A DNA stretch of 34,932 nt, taken from contig DUTL01000159.1 of NCBI GenBank assembly GCA_012842105.1, forward strand, positions 1-34,932. The letters run 5' to 3'. Positions 1 to 7,802 of this stretch are shown here, one piece after another. Below the pieces are notes generated by a model. It did not search any database. It was given only the letters and a program-made list of their open reading frames with translations, and was not told the DNA's origin. This DNA is from Candidatus Fermentithermobacillaceae bacterium (GTDB taxonomy: Bacteria; Bacillota; Sulfobacillia; Fermentithermobacillales; Fermentithermobacillaceae). Every line of letters begins with the position of its first letter. Position 1 is the stretch's first letter. The translations under genes and the position numbers were made by a program.

Positions 1-182
1 ATAACAGCAGGAAGGCACCGTTGTATGCTCTCCACGCCAGCCCTGTGCCCTTCAGAACGTTTAAGCCCTTGTTTCTGAGCCCAACGCCCGTTACCGTCCA
101 TTATGATCCCCAAATGAACCGGAATGTCTCCTGCACGCGCCTCTGCGAACCAGTGCTCCTCGCTTTGAGTTGTTGCACTCAC
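1..182 (-). CDS. uppS: Undecaprenyl diphosphate synthase, N-terminal part (cut by window edge)
   Basis: UppS condenses isopentenyl diphosphate onto farnesyl diphosphate to make the C55 carrier lipid for cell-wall synthesis. About 60 residues are visible. The family signature HLGIIMDGNGRWA followed by a GHRAGVES-type segment is clear, including the DGNGRW diphosphate-binding motif. The chosen GTG start at 182-180 overlaps the frr stop codon (GTGA overlap) and has a GAGGT Shine-Dalgarno within the end of frr. The rest of the gene lies outside the window to the left. The order pyrH-frr-uppS is standard in Firmicutes. Identity is firm; only the length is unknown. Confidence 0.93.
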   Translation of the reverse strand, partial: MSATTQSEEHWFAEARAGDIPVHLGIIMDGNGRWAQKQGLKRSEGHRAGVESIQRCLPAV

Positions 183-739
183 ACTTCCATTACCTCTGCC
201 TCTTTTGTAGACGTAATCTCGTCTACAAGTTTTATGTATTCATCGGTAAGTTTTTGCACCCTGTCCTGGATTCGCCTGGACAAATCTTCAGAAATCTCCC
301 TGTCTTTCTCTGCTTGTTTGATTTCGTCCATGGCTGAACGCCTTATGTTACGGATAAGCACTTTTTGAGCCTCGGAATCTTTTCTCAGAGTCTTTATGAG
401 TTCCCGGCGCCTGTCACCTGACAAAGGCGGAATTGTGACCCTTACTACACTGCCGTCGTTAACAGGCATTGCACCCAGGTCTGATTTCTGAATGGCCTTC
501 TCTATGTTCACGACAAGGTTCTTATCCCAGGGCTGAACAACAAGAGTCCTTGGAGGGGAGACTCCTATAGATGCCACCTGGTTTATTGGTGTGGGAATCC
601 CATAGTAATCAACTACTACCCTCTCCAAGAGCAAAGGCGTAGCGCGCCCTGCCCTCAATGAGGCCAGATCTCTTTTGTATGTCTCAATCACATTCTTCAT
701 TTTGCCTTCCACTTGGGTCATCAGGGTTTTCTGGTCCAT
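179..739 (-). CDS. frr: Ribosome recycling factor
   Basis: The product splits post-termination ribosomes together with EF-G. From the ATG at 739 it is 186 residues, the usual family length, with the RAGRATPLLLERVVVDYYG region near residue 30, the IPPLSGDRRREL segment in the middle and a charged helical C-terminus. An in-frame TTG at 757 would add six residues, but it sits upstream of the GGGGAGGG Shine-Dalgarno, so the ATG is preferred. The gene follows pyrH with almost no gap and overlaps the uppS start by four bases, so the genes are surely co-transcribed. Confidence 0.97.
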   Translation of the reverse strand: MDQKTLMTQVEGKMKNVIETYKRDLASLRAGRATPLLLERVVVDYYGIPTPINQVASIGVSPPRTLVVQPWDKNLVVNIEKAIQKSDLGAMPVNDGSVVRVTIPPLSGDRRRELIKTLRKDSEAQKVLIRNIRRSAMDEIKQAEKDREISEDLSRRIQDRVQKLTDEYIKLVDEITSTKEAEVMEV

Positions 740-740
740 G

Positions 741-1481
741 TCATTCCCTCCCCACAATCGTTCCGACTTTCTCTCCCATTACGGCCCTCTCTATGTTACC
801 ATATACATCCAGGTCAAATACAATGAGGGGTATGCCGTTATCCATACATAGGGTGGTAGCGGTAGCATCCATAACCCGGAGCCTCCTGTTGATTACTTCA
901 AGGTAATCCAACTGTTCAAACTTCCTGGCATCCGGATTTACGTTCGGATCAGAATCGTAGACACCGTCTGTACCCTGCTTCCCCATAAGGATCGCTTCGG
1001 CGCCGATTTCGGCGGCCCTGAGCGCAGCGGTTGTATCAGTTGAAAAATAGGGGTTGCCTGAGCCTGCGCCAAATATTACGATCCTTCCGTTTTTAAGGTG
1101 ATGAATAGCTTTGCGCCTGATGTAAGGTTCGGCTACTTCCCTCATATCAATTGCCGTCATAAGCCTGGTATCCAGCCCCAGTTTCTCCAATCTCTCCTGG
1201 AGAGCCATACAGTTGATTACAGTGGCAAGCATCCCCATATAATCCGAAGTGGCCCTATCCATTCCTTCCTCTTCACCTCTGGCTCCTCGCCAAAAGTTGC
1301 CGCCTCCAACCACTATTGACATTTCCACGCCCATTGCGGATACGTCCCGTATCTGGCTGGCAATCGAATCCACAACGTCGAGGTCCAGCCCAAAACCTGT
1401 AGGGCCCGCAAATGCTTCTCCTGAAAGCTTAAGTATGACTCTCCGGTACTTTTTCTGCGAGCAGTTTTTAGCCTGTTTCAC
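741..1481 (-). CDS. pyrH: UMP kinase
   Basis: PyrH phosphorylates UMP to UDP in pyrimidine nucleotide synthesis and belongs to the amino-acid kinase fold family. The RRVILKLSGEAFAG start motif, VVGGGNFWRG, GNPYFSTDTTAALRAAE and the GKQGTDGVYDSDP nucleotide-binding region are all visible. The longest frame begins at a TTG at 1517 inside tsf. The GTG at 1481, preceded by AGTGAGGA and GGGAGG, gives a 246-residue protein closer to the family length of about 240, so it is chosen; the start is the least certain part. It lies directly after tsf and two bases before frr. Confidence 0.95.
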   Translation of the reverse strand: MKQAKNCSQKKYRRVILKLSGEAFAGPTGFGLDLDVVDSIASQIRDVSAMGVEMSIVVGGGNFWRGARGEEEGMDRATSDYMGMLATVINCMALQERLEKLGLDTRLMTAIDMREVAEPYIRRKAIHHLKNGRIVIFGAGSGNPYFSTDTTAALRAAEIGAEAILMGKQGTDGVYDSDPNVNPDARKFEQLDYLEVINRRLRVMDATATTLCMDNGIPLIVFDLDVYGNIERAVMGEKVGTIVGRE

Positions 1482-1488
1482 GAAATCC

Positions 1489-2088
1489 TCACTGTCCTCC
1501 CAGTTCGAAGCGGGCAAAACGCCCTACAACGATGTTTTCCCCCAACAGAGCAATTGTCTCGTTCACAAGATCAGCAACTGTCTTGGATTCGTCTTTGACA
1601 AAAGGCTGGTTCATTAAACAGATTCTCTCGTAAAACTTGGACATCCTGCCTTCGACAATCCTGTCCAGCACAGCCTCGGGCCTGCCCTCAGTTTTGGCTT
1701 TTTCCTTCTCAATACTGATTTCATGGTCAATAAGCTCTTGCGGAACTTGATCTTTGGAAATGTACTGGGGATTGGCCATAGCAATATGCATGGCAATACT
1801 CTTTGCCAAATCCTGGAACTGATCGGTCCGGGCGACGAAATCAGTTTCACACTTGAGCTCAAAAAGAACCCCAACCCGGTGGTTATGATGAATATATGAA
1901 ACCACCCTGCCTTCTTCAGCTGCACGGCTTGCTTTCTTCGCGGCCTGGGCCAGCCCCTTCTTTCTCAGCAGATCAATTGACTTCTCCATGTTCCCGCCGG
2001 TTTCTTCAAGCGCCCGCTTGCAGTCCATCATGCCCGCACCTGTTCTCGCACGCAGCTCTTTGATCATGTCAACAGTTATCTCAGCCAT
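1489..2088 (-). CDS. tsf: Translation elongation factor Ts, short form
   Basis: EF-Ts is the nucleotide exchange factor for EF-Tu. It is 199 residues long, which is the short form rather than the roughly 290-residue form of Bacillus and E. coli. The N-terminal UBA-like domain (VDMIKELRARTGAGMMDCK) and the TDFVAR contact motif near residue 83 are intact. The ATG start has an AAGGAGAG Shine-Dalgarno in the tail of rpsB, six bases upstream of it. The end overlaps only the alternative upstream pyrH start. The rpsB-tsf pairing is nearly universal. Confidence 0.96.
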   Translation of the reverse strand: MAEITVDMIKELRARTGAGMMDCKRALEETGGNMEKSIDLLRKKGLAQAAKKASRAAEEGRVVSYIHHNHRVGVLFELKCETDFVARTDQFQDLAKSIAMHIAMANPQYISKDQVPQELIDHEISIEKEKAKTEGRPEAVLDRIVEGRMSKFYERICLMNQPFVKDESKTVADLVNETIALLGENIVVGRFARFELGGQ

Positions 2089-2094
2089 ATGAAA

Positions 2095-2796
2095 TCACTC
2101 TCCTTGCACCTGGACTCCTTGCTTTCCTTCAAGTATTGCATCAGCCATCTTGGAACATATGAGCCTTACAGAACGAATGGCGTCATCATTCCCTGGAATT
2201 ACGTAGTCTACTTCGTCAGGATCACAGTTCGTGTCGACGATAGCTACCACAGGAATGCCGAGGCGCCTTGCCTCAAGAGTCGCAATCCTTTCTTTCCTGG
2301 GATCCACAACAAAGAGGGCATCCGGCAGCTCCCGCATTCCCTTAATTCCGCTGAAATGCTTCTCCAGCCTTTCTTTCTCTTTGAGCAAGACAGCAACCTC
2401 TTTCTTGGGAAGCCTTTCAAAATAGCCGGTATTCTCCCATTCTTCAAGTTCCAAGAGCTTTTCAATTCGTTTTCGAATGGTGCTGAAGTTGGTCAGGGTA
2501 CCTCCTAACCACCTCTGGTTTACATAGAACTCTCCGCATCTGGTTGCTTCGTTTTCCACAGCTTCCTGAGCTTGCTTTTTGGTGCCGACAAACAAAATAC
2601 GGCCTCTATCCATAGATGTGCCCCTTAGAAAATCATAAGCTTCTTCTATCATACGGACGGTTTTCTGCAGATCAATAATGTAGATGCCATTACGTTCGAT
2701 GAAAATATAAGGCTTCATCTTGGGGTTCCAGCGGCGCGTCTGGTGGCCGAAATGCACGCCTGCTTCAAGTAGTTGTTTCATAGAAACGACTGACAA
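2095..2796 (-). CDS. rpsB: 30S ribosomal protein S2
   Basis: S2 is a late-assembling small-subunit protein. The sequence MKQLLEAGVHFGHQTRRWNPKM, the LVDTNCDP-like segment (here IVDTNCDPDEVDY) and the C-terminal IRSVRLI region are diagnostic. The likely start is the TTG at 2796, nine bases after a GGAGGTG Shine-Dalgarno, giving (M)SVVSMKQL, which matches the usual S2 N-terminus. The in-frame GTG at 2808 lies inside the Shine-Dalgarno and is rejected. This gives 233 residues. The gene follows the flagellar operon after a structured leader of roughly 125 bases with its own candidate promoter, so it may be both autonomous and reached by read-through. Confidence 0.96.
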   Translation of the reverse strand: MSVVSMKQLLEAGVHFGHQTRRWNPKMKPYIFIERNGIYIIDLQKTVRMIEEAYDFLRGTSMDRGRILFVGTKKQAQEAVENEATRCGEFYVNQRWLGGTLTNFSTIRKRIEKLLELEEWENTGYFERLPKKEVAVLLKEKERLEKHFSGIKGMRELPDALFVVDPRKERIATLEARRLGIPVVAIVDTNCDPDEVDYVIPGNDDAIRSVRLICSKMADAILEGKQGVQVQGE

Positions 2797-2805
2797 TATG
2801 ATATA

Positions 2806-2878
2806 CACCTCCGTGGTTTATCCGCCGCCATCACCAGGGGGCTCCCTTCAGAGTAAGCACCACGGTACTATGATGGCG
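2806..2878 (-). promoter_or_regulatory. Structured rpsB leader with pseudoknot-like inverted repeats at the ribosome binding site
   Basis: Two perfect 7-base inverted repeats interleave: 2859-2865 pairs with 2811-2817, and 2872-2878 pairs with 2826-2832. The pairs cross, so together they would form a pseudoknot. A small hairpin (2836-2839 with 2844-2847, four-base loop) sits between the arms. The 2811-2817 arm includes the first two G of the rpsB Shine-Dalgarno (2812-2806), so folding would hinder ribosome entry. S2 autoregulation through a leader is known in proteobacteria; applying it here is inference. Confidence 0.5.
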
Positions 2879-2902
2879 TGTGTGTTGGTTTTAACCTCAC
2901 GT

Positions 2903-2911
2903 AGTATATCA
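2903..2911 (-). promoter_or_regulatory. Candidate extended -10 promoter for rpsB-tsf-pyrH-frr-uppS
   Basis: On the minus strand the sequence TGATATACT matches the extended -10 pattern TGnTATAAT at eight of nine positions. No good -35 hexamer is present at 16 to 18 bases, which is tolerable for extended -10 promoters. A start about seven bases downstream would give a leader of roughly 100 bases that contains the inverted repeats described for 2806-2878. It lies just after the end of the last flagellar-operon gene. Confidence 0.45.
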
Positions 2912-2923
2912 CATTCTAATAAA

Positions 2924-3241
2924 CTATGCTCCGCGTATATCTATGATCTGCCCCTTTGAAGGATGAGGAGATTCCTTCCTGTTCCCTTCCTCGTCTCCAC
3001 GTTGGCCTTTGCCAGGTAAACTACCGCCGGCAGAGCCATGGCTGTCCTGGGAACCATTGCCTATTTTCGCCTTTTCAGTTTTGTGGCTCTGGGGTACGCT
3101 CCGGGCCTTCTCAGCTACTTCTTTAGAAAATGACACAGACTGCAATTGTGATTGGGTTTCCCCTTGCCTCGCAGCGGTGTCTGCCAATTTGGCTACATCA
3201 GGCGATCTTGGCAAGCCTGTCACAGCGTCAATTGGTTTCAT
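2924..3241 (-). CDS. Small hydrophilic protein of the sigD-fapA-rpsB interval, function unknown
   Basis: The product is about 105 residues, with no membrane segment and no catalytic motif. The N-terminus (MKPIDAVTGLPRSPDVAKLA) looks ordered. The middle is rich in Q, S, K, G and E and probably disordered, and the last residues read GQIIDIRGA. From memory, short proteins with this plan, a KP-x-D start and an IDI-type end, occur between the sigma factor and rpsB in related Clostridia; that recollection is not verified here. The start is the ATG at 3241 (an in-frame TTG lies one codon before), overlapping the end of fapA and preceded by GGAGTG. The coupled overlap argues that it is really translated. 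A flagellar role is guilt by location only. Confidence 0.7.
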   Translation of the reverse strand: MKPIDAVTGLPRSPDVAKLADTAARQGETQSQLQSVSFSKEVAEKARSVPQSHKTEKAKIGNGSQDSHGSAGGSLPGKGQRGDEEGNRKESPHPSKGQIIDIRGA

Positions 3242-4577
3242 CAAGTTTCACTCCAATATTTACGTTTCGTTCAGGAGACTCAAAACGTATCTCATTCAAA
3301 CCAACTAGCACCTTGGCTCCCGGCAGCACATATTGCGCGGAAAAGTACCCTTGCTGTGACCTGTCGATTGCATCTTTCACAGTTGACAACATGTGGTTGA
3401 GCTCCTCTTCCCTATCTTCGTAATGCCTGCTCATTCTTTGAAGCCGCAGATTGTCAAACTGAAGCCGGTTCTCGCTTGTACGGCGGAGGCCAGCGTGCTT
3501 AATCCTCTGTATCTCTCCCCTGACTGCTATTACTTCCTTCTGTATTTTTTCGTATTTCCTGCGCAATTTAGGGCTGGCTCCGATTTCAAATACAGTGGGG
3601 ATACCCATGGCCGAGCCTATAGAATGTGCGGATACTCCCGATTTGGCAATTGCCAGCCCCCCAACAATTCGCCCGCTGTCCTGGCTGACTATGAGAGATT
3701 GCTCTGTTTCCACAATGCTGTGCATTACAGAGTCTGAAATAAGGATATTTCCGAAAGCCCGTACCACTGAATTCTCGCAATACCTGGCAGATATGCTCCC
3801 TCCAGATTCTACGGTTTCGCCGGGAGCAATTATCCCGCCTTTGACAGTAATATTGCCCGCACAGGTGGCAGAACCGTATAAATTGCCTGAAATCGACAGC
3901 GAACCCCAGGAGGATACCCTGAACCCCTGAAGGACATCGCCTTTTATCATAAAGTCTCCCGGAAATGCTATATCGCCTGTCTCAGGGCCGATATCCCCGC
4001 TTATTGCAATGGAGCACAGCACTCCGGGCTTCCGCTTTTCTACGTATGGAATGCCTGGCCTTGTTGCCAGCGCATATTTTCCATCTTTCGATACAATAGC
4101 GTTGTCACCACATTTGATTACCGGCCCATTGGCAAAATAAGGAACCTTCTCACCGGTGACAGTAATACCGAAACTGCATTTTTCAAGGTTTCGTACAAAG
4201 GCCAGGGTGCCCCCTTCCCGTACGCTCCCCCTGGACGATATTTTTCTCCACTCCTCCCTGAACCCTGGCCCGGCAGCAAATGTATCAGGAGGTTTCCCCT
4301 TTGAGTGGCCAAAGTTAAACACCAGCCTGGGCCTTACCGAATCTTTGGCCATGGACCCGTGGTGAGGCGGAAGCCCCCAGGCTATCTGGCAAGGTTGATT
4401 CCTGCTACCTGAAATACACGTGCGAATTGCGGCATCAGAAATTCCAAATACAATGCCTCTGGCATGCAAAGCTTGCCTGATTTTGCTTAACTGCCAGTTA
4501 CCTCCCTCTGGAAGAATCAAGAAAGCAGACATCCTATCACCGGATATTGATATTTCCATACGTTTTGCATCTTCCAT
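3228..4577 (-). CDS. fapA: FapA/DUF342 family flagellar-cluster protein
   Basis: The 449-residue product has the FapA (DUF342) layout. A divergent N-terminal part of about 170 residues is followed by a glycine-rich repeated beta-structure region (GDIAFPGDFMIKGDVLQGF, SISGNLYGSATCAGNITVKGG and similar turns), then a coiled coil of about 70 residues rich in R, E and L, and a short C-terminal domain ending LVGLNEIRFESPE. Family members are common beside flagellar sigma factors; an effect on flagellar assembly or polar localisation has been proposed for some, but the biochemical role is unclear. The start has a strong GGAGG Shine-Dalgarno. It lies 22 bases after sigD and overlaps the next small gene. 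Confidence 0.85.
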   Translation of the reverse strand: MEDAKRMEISISGDRMSAFLILPEGGNWQLSKIRQALHARGIVFGISDAAIRTCISGSRNQPCQIAWGLPPHHGSMAKDSVRPRLVFNFGHSKGKPPDTFAAGPGFREEWRKISSRGSVREGGTLAFVRNLEKCSFGITVTGEKVPYFANGPVIKCGDNAIVSKDGKYALATRPGIPYVEKRKPGVLCSIAISGDIGPETGDIAFPGDFMIKGDVLQGFRVSSWGSLSISGNLYGSATCAGNITVKGGIIAPGETVESGGSISARYCENSVVRAFGNILISDSVMHSIVETEQSLIVSQDSGRIVGGLAIAKSGVSAHSIGSAMGIPTVFEIGASPKLRRKYEKIQKEVIAVRGEIQRIKHAGLRRTSENRLQFDNLRLQRMSRHYEDREEELNHMLSTVKDAIDRSQQGYFSAQYVLPGAKVLVGLNEIRFESPERNVNIGVKLDETN

Positions 4578-4599
4578 TTTGAAGCCTCCGCTTTAAAAC

Positions 4600-5385
4600 C
4601 TAATCCATATTGCCGGTGGAAAACACACCTCTGAGCCTGGCTACTGCCTTTGTATGTAGCTGGGATATCCTGGAAGGAGATACCTTCATTATTTTTGCAA
4701 TTTCTTTCACCGTAAGCCCCTCGTAATAGTACAGAGTGACCACCAACCTCTCACGCTCAGGCAATCTCGCAATGGCCCTTGCAAGAGACTCTTTTCTCAA
4801 TGTCCACTCTGTTTCATCAAGGGGGTCACGAGCTTTGTCATCTCTTATCTCAGGAGAACGAAAAGCACCTTCAGCATCTTCTGGCCTGCACCAGATGTCT
4901 TCCAGAGACAAAATTGCCGATGACGCCATATCCTGGATGCGCTTGTTGTAATCCTGGGCTGATATGCCTAGTTCAGCAGCTACTTCGGCGTCTGTGACGG
5001 ACCGCCCCAGGCGGTTTTCAAGGTATCTTATTATCTCTTCGATGCGCCTATTTCTGTGGCGCACTGAAACAGGTACCCAATCCATTGAACGGAGCCCATC
5101 TATCATAGAACCCCTGATCCTGGCAATGGCATATGTCTCAAACTTAACTCCTCGTTGCGGGTCAAACCTTTCCATTGCGTCTAGCAGCCCGAGGCTGCCG
5201 TAACCTATAAGGTCTCCCTCTTCCACGTTCCTGGGCAGGTTTATTGATACCCTGCCTGCAACATACTTCACCAGGGGCGCATAATGGGTTATAAGCGCAT
5301 CCCTGGCATGCTTGTCCTGTAAAGCTTTATAATCGCGCCAAAGGGCATCAAGGTTTTCCAATTCGATCTTATTTGTCTTTCCCAT
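4600..5385 (-). CDS. sigD: RNA polymerase sigma-28 family factor for late flagellar genes
   Basis: The 261-residue protein has sigma region 2 (DLIGYGSLGLLDAMERFDPQ followed by FETYAIARIRGSMIDGLR), region 3 (LGRSVTDAEVAAELGIS) and region 4 with its helix-turn-helix (LTVKEIAKIMKVSPSRISQL). This is the FliA/SigD/WhiG class, which directs flagellin, stator and chemotaxis genes. The ATG at 5385 overlaps the PilZ gene by 17 bases, so the two are translationally coupled. Being almost last in a 22-kb operon, its level depends on full-length transcription, as in Bacillus subtilis. No flgM anti-sigma gene is in the window. Confidence 0.95.
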   Translation of the reverse strand: MGKTNKIELENLDALWRDYKALQDKHARDALITHYAPLVKYVAGRVSINLPRNVEEGDLIGYGSLGLLDAMERFDPQRGVKFETYAIARIRGSMIDGLRSMDWVPVSVRHRNRRIEEIIRYLENRLGRSVTDAEVAAELGISAQDYNKRIQDMASSAILSLEDIWCRPEDAEGAFRSPEIRDDKARDPLDETEWTLRKESLARAIARLPERERLVVTLYYYEGLTVKEIAKIMKVSPSRISQLHTKAVARLRGVFSTGNMD

Positions 5386-5764
5386 GGCGATTCTCCAATC
5401 CGTCGTTTAGGACAGTCTTTGCTATCTTGTCCCTATCTTGAGGGGCCACTGAAACGAAACTAATGCCCGCTACATTAGATGAGCCCCGGTAATCAAGAAT
5501 CCTCACAACCCTGGCAATACCGAAAACAGGGCCTCCCGGCATCACCAGCTCAAACTCTAGAAGATCCCCCGGCGTAAGTTTCTCATACCCTTTCCCATGC
5601 CCTACAGAGATAGCAGCCCCTCCTGCTGAGAGGTTAAGCGTCACCGAACGCTGCCACTCGTCGCTCTTGGCGGCTTGAACTCTGCGAATTTTCCTGTACC
5701 AAAGAGCGTAATTGGAATCGCTCCGGAAATCGTACCTCTTTTGTCTAGACTCATGCTCAGTCAA
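5369..5764 (-). CDS. Single-domain PilZ protein, predicted cyclic di-GMP receptor
   Basis: The 131-residue protein carries both halves of the PilZ ligand site: RxxxR (R10 to R14, RYDFR) and NxSxxG (N44 to G49, NLSAGG). These residues bind cyclic di-GMP in known PilZ proteins. The rest fits a six-strand PilZ barrel with a short C-terminal helix. There is no YcgR-type N-terminal domain. The start is a TTG at 5764 with AAGGTG seven bases upstream, inside the end of flhA; the ORF overlaps flhA by eight bases and sigD by 17. Plausible roles are a brake on the motor or a regulator of export or sigD, but the target cannot be read from sequence. Confidence 0.88.
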   Translation of the reverse strand: MTEHESRQKRYDFRSDSNYALWYRKIRRVQAAKSDEWQRSVTLNLSAGGAAISVGHGKGYEKLTPGDLLEFELVMPGGPVFGIARVVRILDYRGSSNVAGISFVSVAPQDRDKIAKTVLNDGLENRHGKDK

Positions 5765-7802
5765 CGCTAATCACCTTAACCGCTTCAATATTGGCCCGGT
5801 AATCCAACTCCTCATAAGCCACTACATGAACTTCAGGCACAACCCTCGATGCAATTTCATACATTTGTCCGCGACAGGCGGCCGATGTGAGAAGAACGGG
5901 CCTGGGAGCCTTTGAAGCAACCTCGTTCATACCACGGGATATTGCTTGCATGATTTGCGTGAGCCTTTCTGCCGGAAGGGCAACATAAGAACCCCTGTCA
6001 CTTGGCCTGGTAGCTTCAAGCAATTCTTGTTCCAATGCCGGATCCAATGTAGCCACAGGGAAAGGCCCTTTATCAAGCCCTATGGTTGACGTAATAAGCC
6101 TGGAAAGGCTTTCCCTGGCCCGCATGGTAAGGTAGCCAGAATCCTTTGATATCTTTGCTGAATCAGCCACGCTTTCCATTATCGTGACAAGGTCTCTGAT
6201 GGGCACTCCTTCTCTTAGAAGGTTCTGAAGCACCTTTTGAACATCGCCGACAGTTACGAGGTCGGGAATAGCTTCTTCAACACATGATGCATCTTCCGCT
6301 TTGACCAGTTCTATAAGCCGGTGTGTTTCCTGCCGCGTTAGCAGCAAGTGAGCATTCTTTCTGAGCACCTCAGTAAGGTGGGTAGCCAACACAGCGGAAG
6401 ATTCAATAACTGTGTATCCTCGTGTTTCCGCTTCTTCCCTTTGGCCTGTTGTTATCCAGACAACGTCCAGGCCGAAGGCGGGCTCTTTCCCTGGAATACC
6501 CTGCAACTCCGCATCCGAAGGCGTTCCCTCAATAGCCATGAACCTGTCAGGGTATATCTCTCCGGAGCCAATTTCCACGCCCCTTAAGTTGATGCGATAT
6601 TCATTAGGGCCTAACCCGGCGAAATTGTCCCTGACTCTAACAACAGGAATAACCACCCCCAGTTCAGACGCAAGCTGCCTTCTGACCATAACAATCCTGT
6701 CCATCAGGTCACCACCCTGGGAGGGATCTGCAATAGGCAGCAAAGCAAGCCCGAATTCAATCTCAAGAGGATCCACCTTGATGAGGCTTGACGCCGCTTC
6801 CGGCCGTTTTTGCTCTTCAAGCTCCCTTCTATAAGCTTCCTCTCTTGCCTCGCCTTCACGGGAAACCTGCGCTTCACCCGCAGATTTGCTGAGAAACAGC
6901 CAAACTGCTCCGAGCCCCATGAATGAAACCTTGGGCAGCCCGGGTACAAGCCCCAGGATAACAAGGGCCCAGCCCGTCATCGCAAGCACCCTGGGTGACG
7001 CGGCAATCTGGCTGAAAACATCAGCGCTCAGATTCTCCCTGGAAGCGCTGCGGGTAACAATAATCCCCGTGGCCGTAGAAATGATGAGTGCAGGCAACTG
7101 GCTTACCAGGCCGTCTCCTACAGTGAGCAGCGCATATTTGTGCCAGGCCTCAGCCGCCGGTAGCCCGTGTTGCAACATACCAACTCCAAACCCGCCCAAA
7201 AGGTTAACTGCAGTAATTATGAGCCCTGCTATGGCGTCGCCCTTGACAAACTTGGAAGCGCCGTCCATGGCCCCGTAGAAGTCAGCTTCTTGTTCTACGG
7301 CTCTCCTCCGTTCCCGGGCCTCTTCTTCGGTTACAAGGCCTGCATTGAGATCTGCATCAATTGACATCTGCTTCCCAGGCATGGCATCAAGGGTAAACCT
7401 TGCAGCCACCTCTGCAACCCTTTCAGCTCCACGTGTAATAACTACAAACTGGATGATTACAAGAATCACAAAAACCACAAGCCCTACGACCTCATTGCCG
7501 CCAACCACAAATTGCCCGAAAGCTTGAATTATGCGGCCTGCCTCGTATTTCAGCAAAATCAGCCTGGTTGATGATACGTTAATGGCCAGGCGGAACAAAG
7601 TCATTATGAGCAACAAAGACGGGAAAACCGAAAAGTCAAGGGGCTCCTTTGTATACATGGTAAGCAGAAGTATGACTATTGCCAGGCTGAAATTGACTGC
7701 AATTAGAATATCCAGCGCTACTGCCGGGAGTGGCACTACCATCATTGCCACTATCAGCACCACAAATATAGATACAAGACTGCTACCTGCCTTACCAAAC
7801 AT
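5757..7802 (-). CDS. flhA: Flagellar type III export gate protein FlhA
   Basis: FlhA forms the ion-conducting export gate ring and its cytoplasmic domain docks chaperone-substrate complexes. The 681-residue product has about eight N-terminal membrane segments (first 320 residues), the conserved loop containing GDAIAGLIITAVNLLGG, and a soluble C-terminal domain of about 330 residues with the EPAFGLDVVWI and PIRDLVTIME segments. The ATG at 7802 follows a GGAGGG Shine-Dalgarno and overlaps the flhB stop by one base; a TTG one codon upstream is also possible. Unlike the Bacillus order, no flhF or flhG follows. Confidence 0.97.
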   Translation of the reverse strand: MFGKAGSSLVSIFVVLIVAMMVVPLPAVALDILIAVNFSLAIVILLLTMYTKEPLDFSVFPSLLLIMTLFRLAINVSSTRLILLKYEAGRIIQAFGQFVVGGNEVVGLVVFVILVIIQFVVITRGAERVAEVAARFTLDAMPGKQMSIDADLNAGLVTEEEARERRRAVEQEADFYGAMDGASKFVKGDAIAGLIITAVNLLGGFGVGMLQHGLPAAEAWHKYALLTVGDGLVSQLPALIISTATGIIVTRSASRENLSADVFSQIAASPRVLAMTGWALVILGLVPGLPKVSFMGLGAVWLFLSKSAGEAQVSREGEAREEAYRRELEEQKRPEAASSLIKVDPLEIEFGLALLPIADPSQGGDLMDRIVMVRRQLASELGVVIPVVRVRDNFAGLGPNEYRINLRGVEIGSGEIYPDRFMAIEGTPSDAELQGIPGKEPAFGLDVVWITTGQREEAETRGYTVIESSAVLATHLTEVLRKNAHLLLTRQETHRLIELVKAEDASCVEEAIPDLVTVGDVQKVLQNLLREGVPIRDLVTIMESVADSAKISKDSGYLTMRARESLSRLITSTIGLDKGPFPVATLDPALEQELLEATRPSDRGSYVALPAERLTQIMQAISRGMNEVASKAPRPVLLTSAACRGQMYEIASRVVPEVHVVAYEELDYRANIEAVKVISVD

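Noticed and set aside
21..368. Plus-strand open frames opposite uppS, frr and many other genes
   Set aside because: They are antisense shadows of well-supported minus-strand genes, without recognisable motifs or ribosome binding sites.
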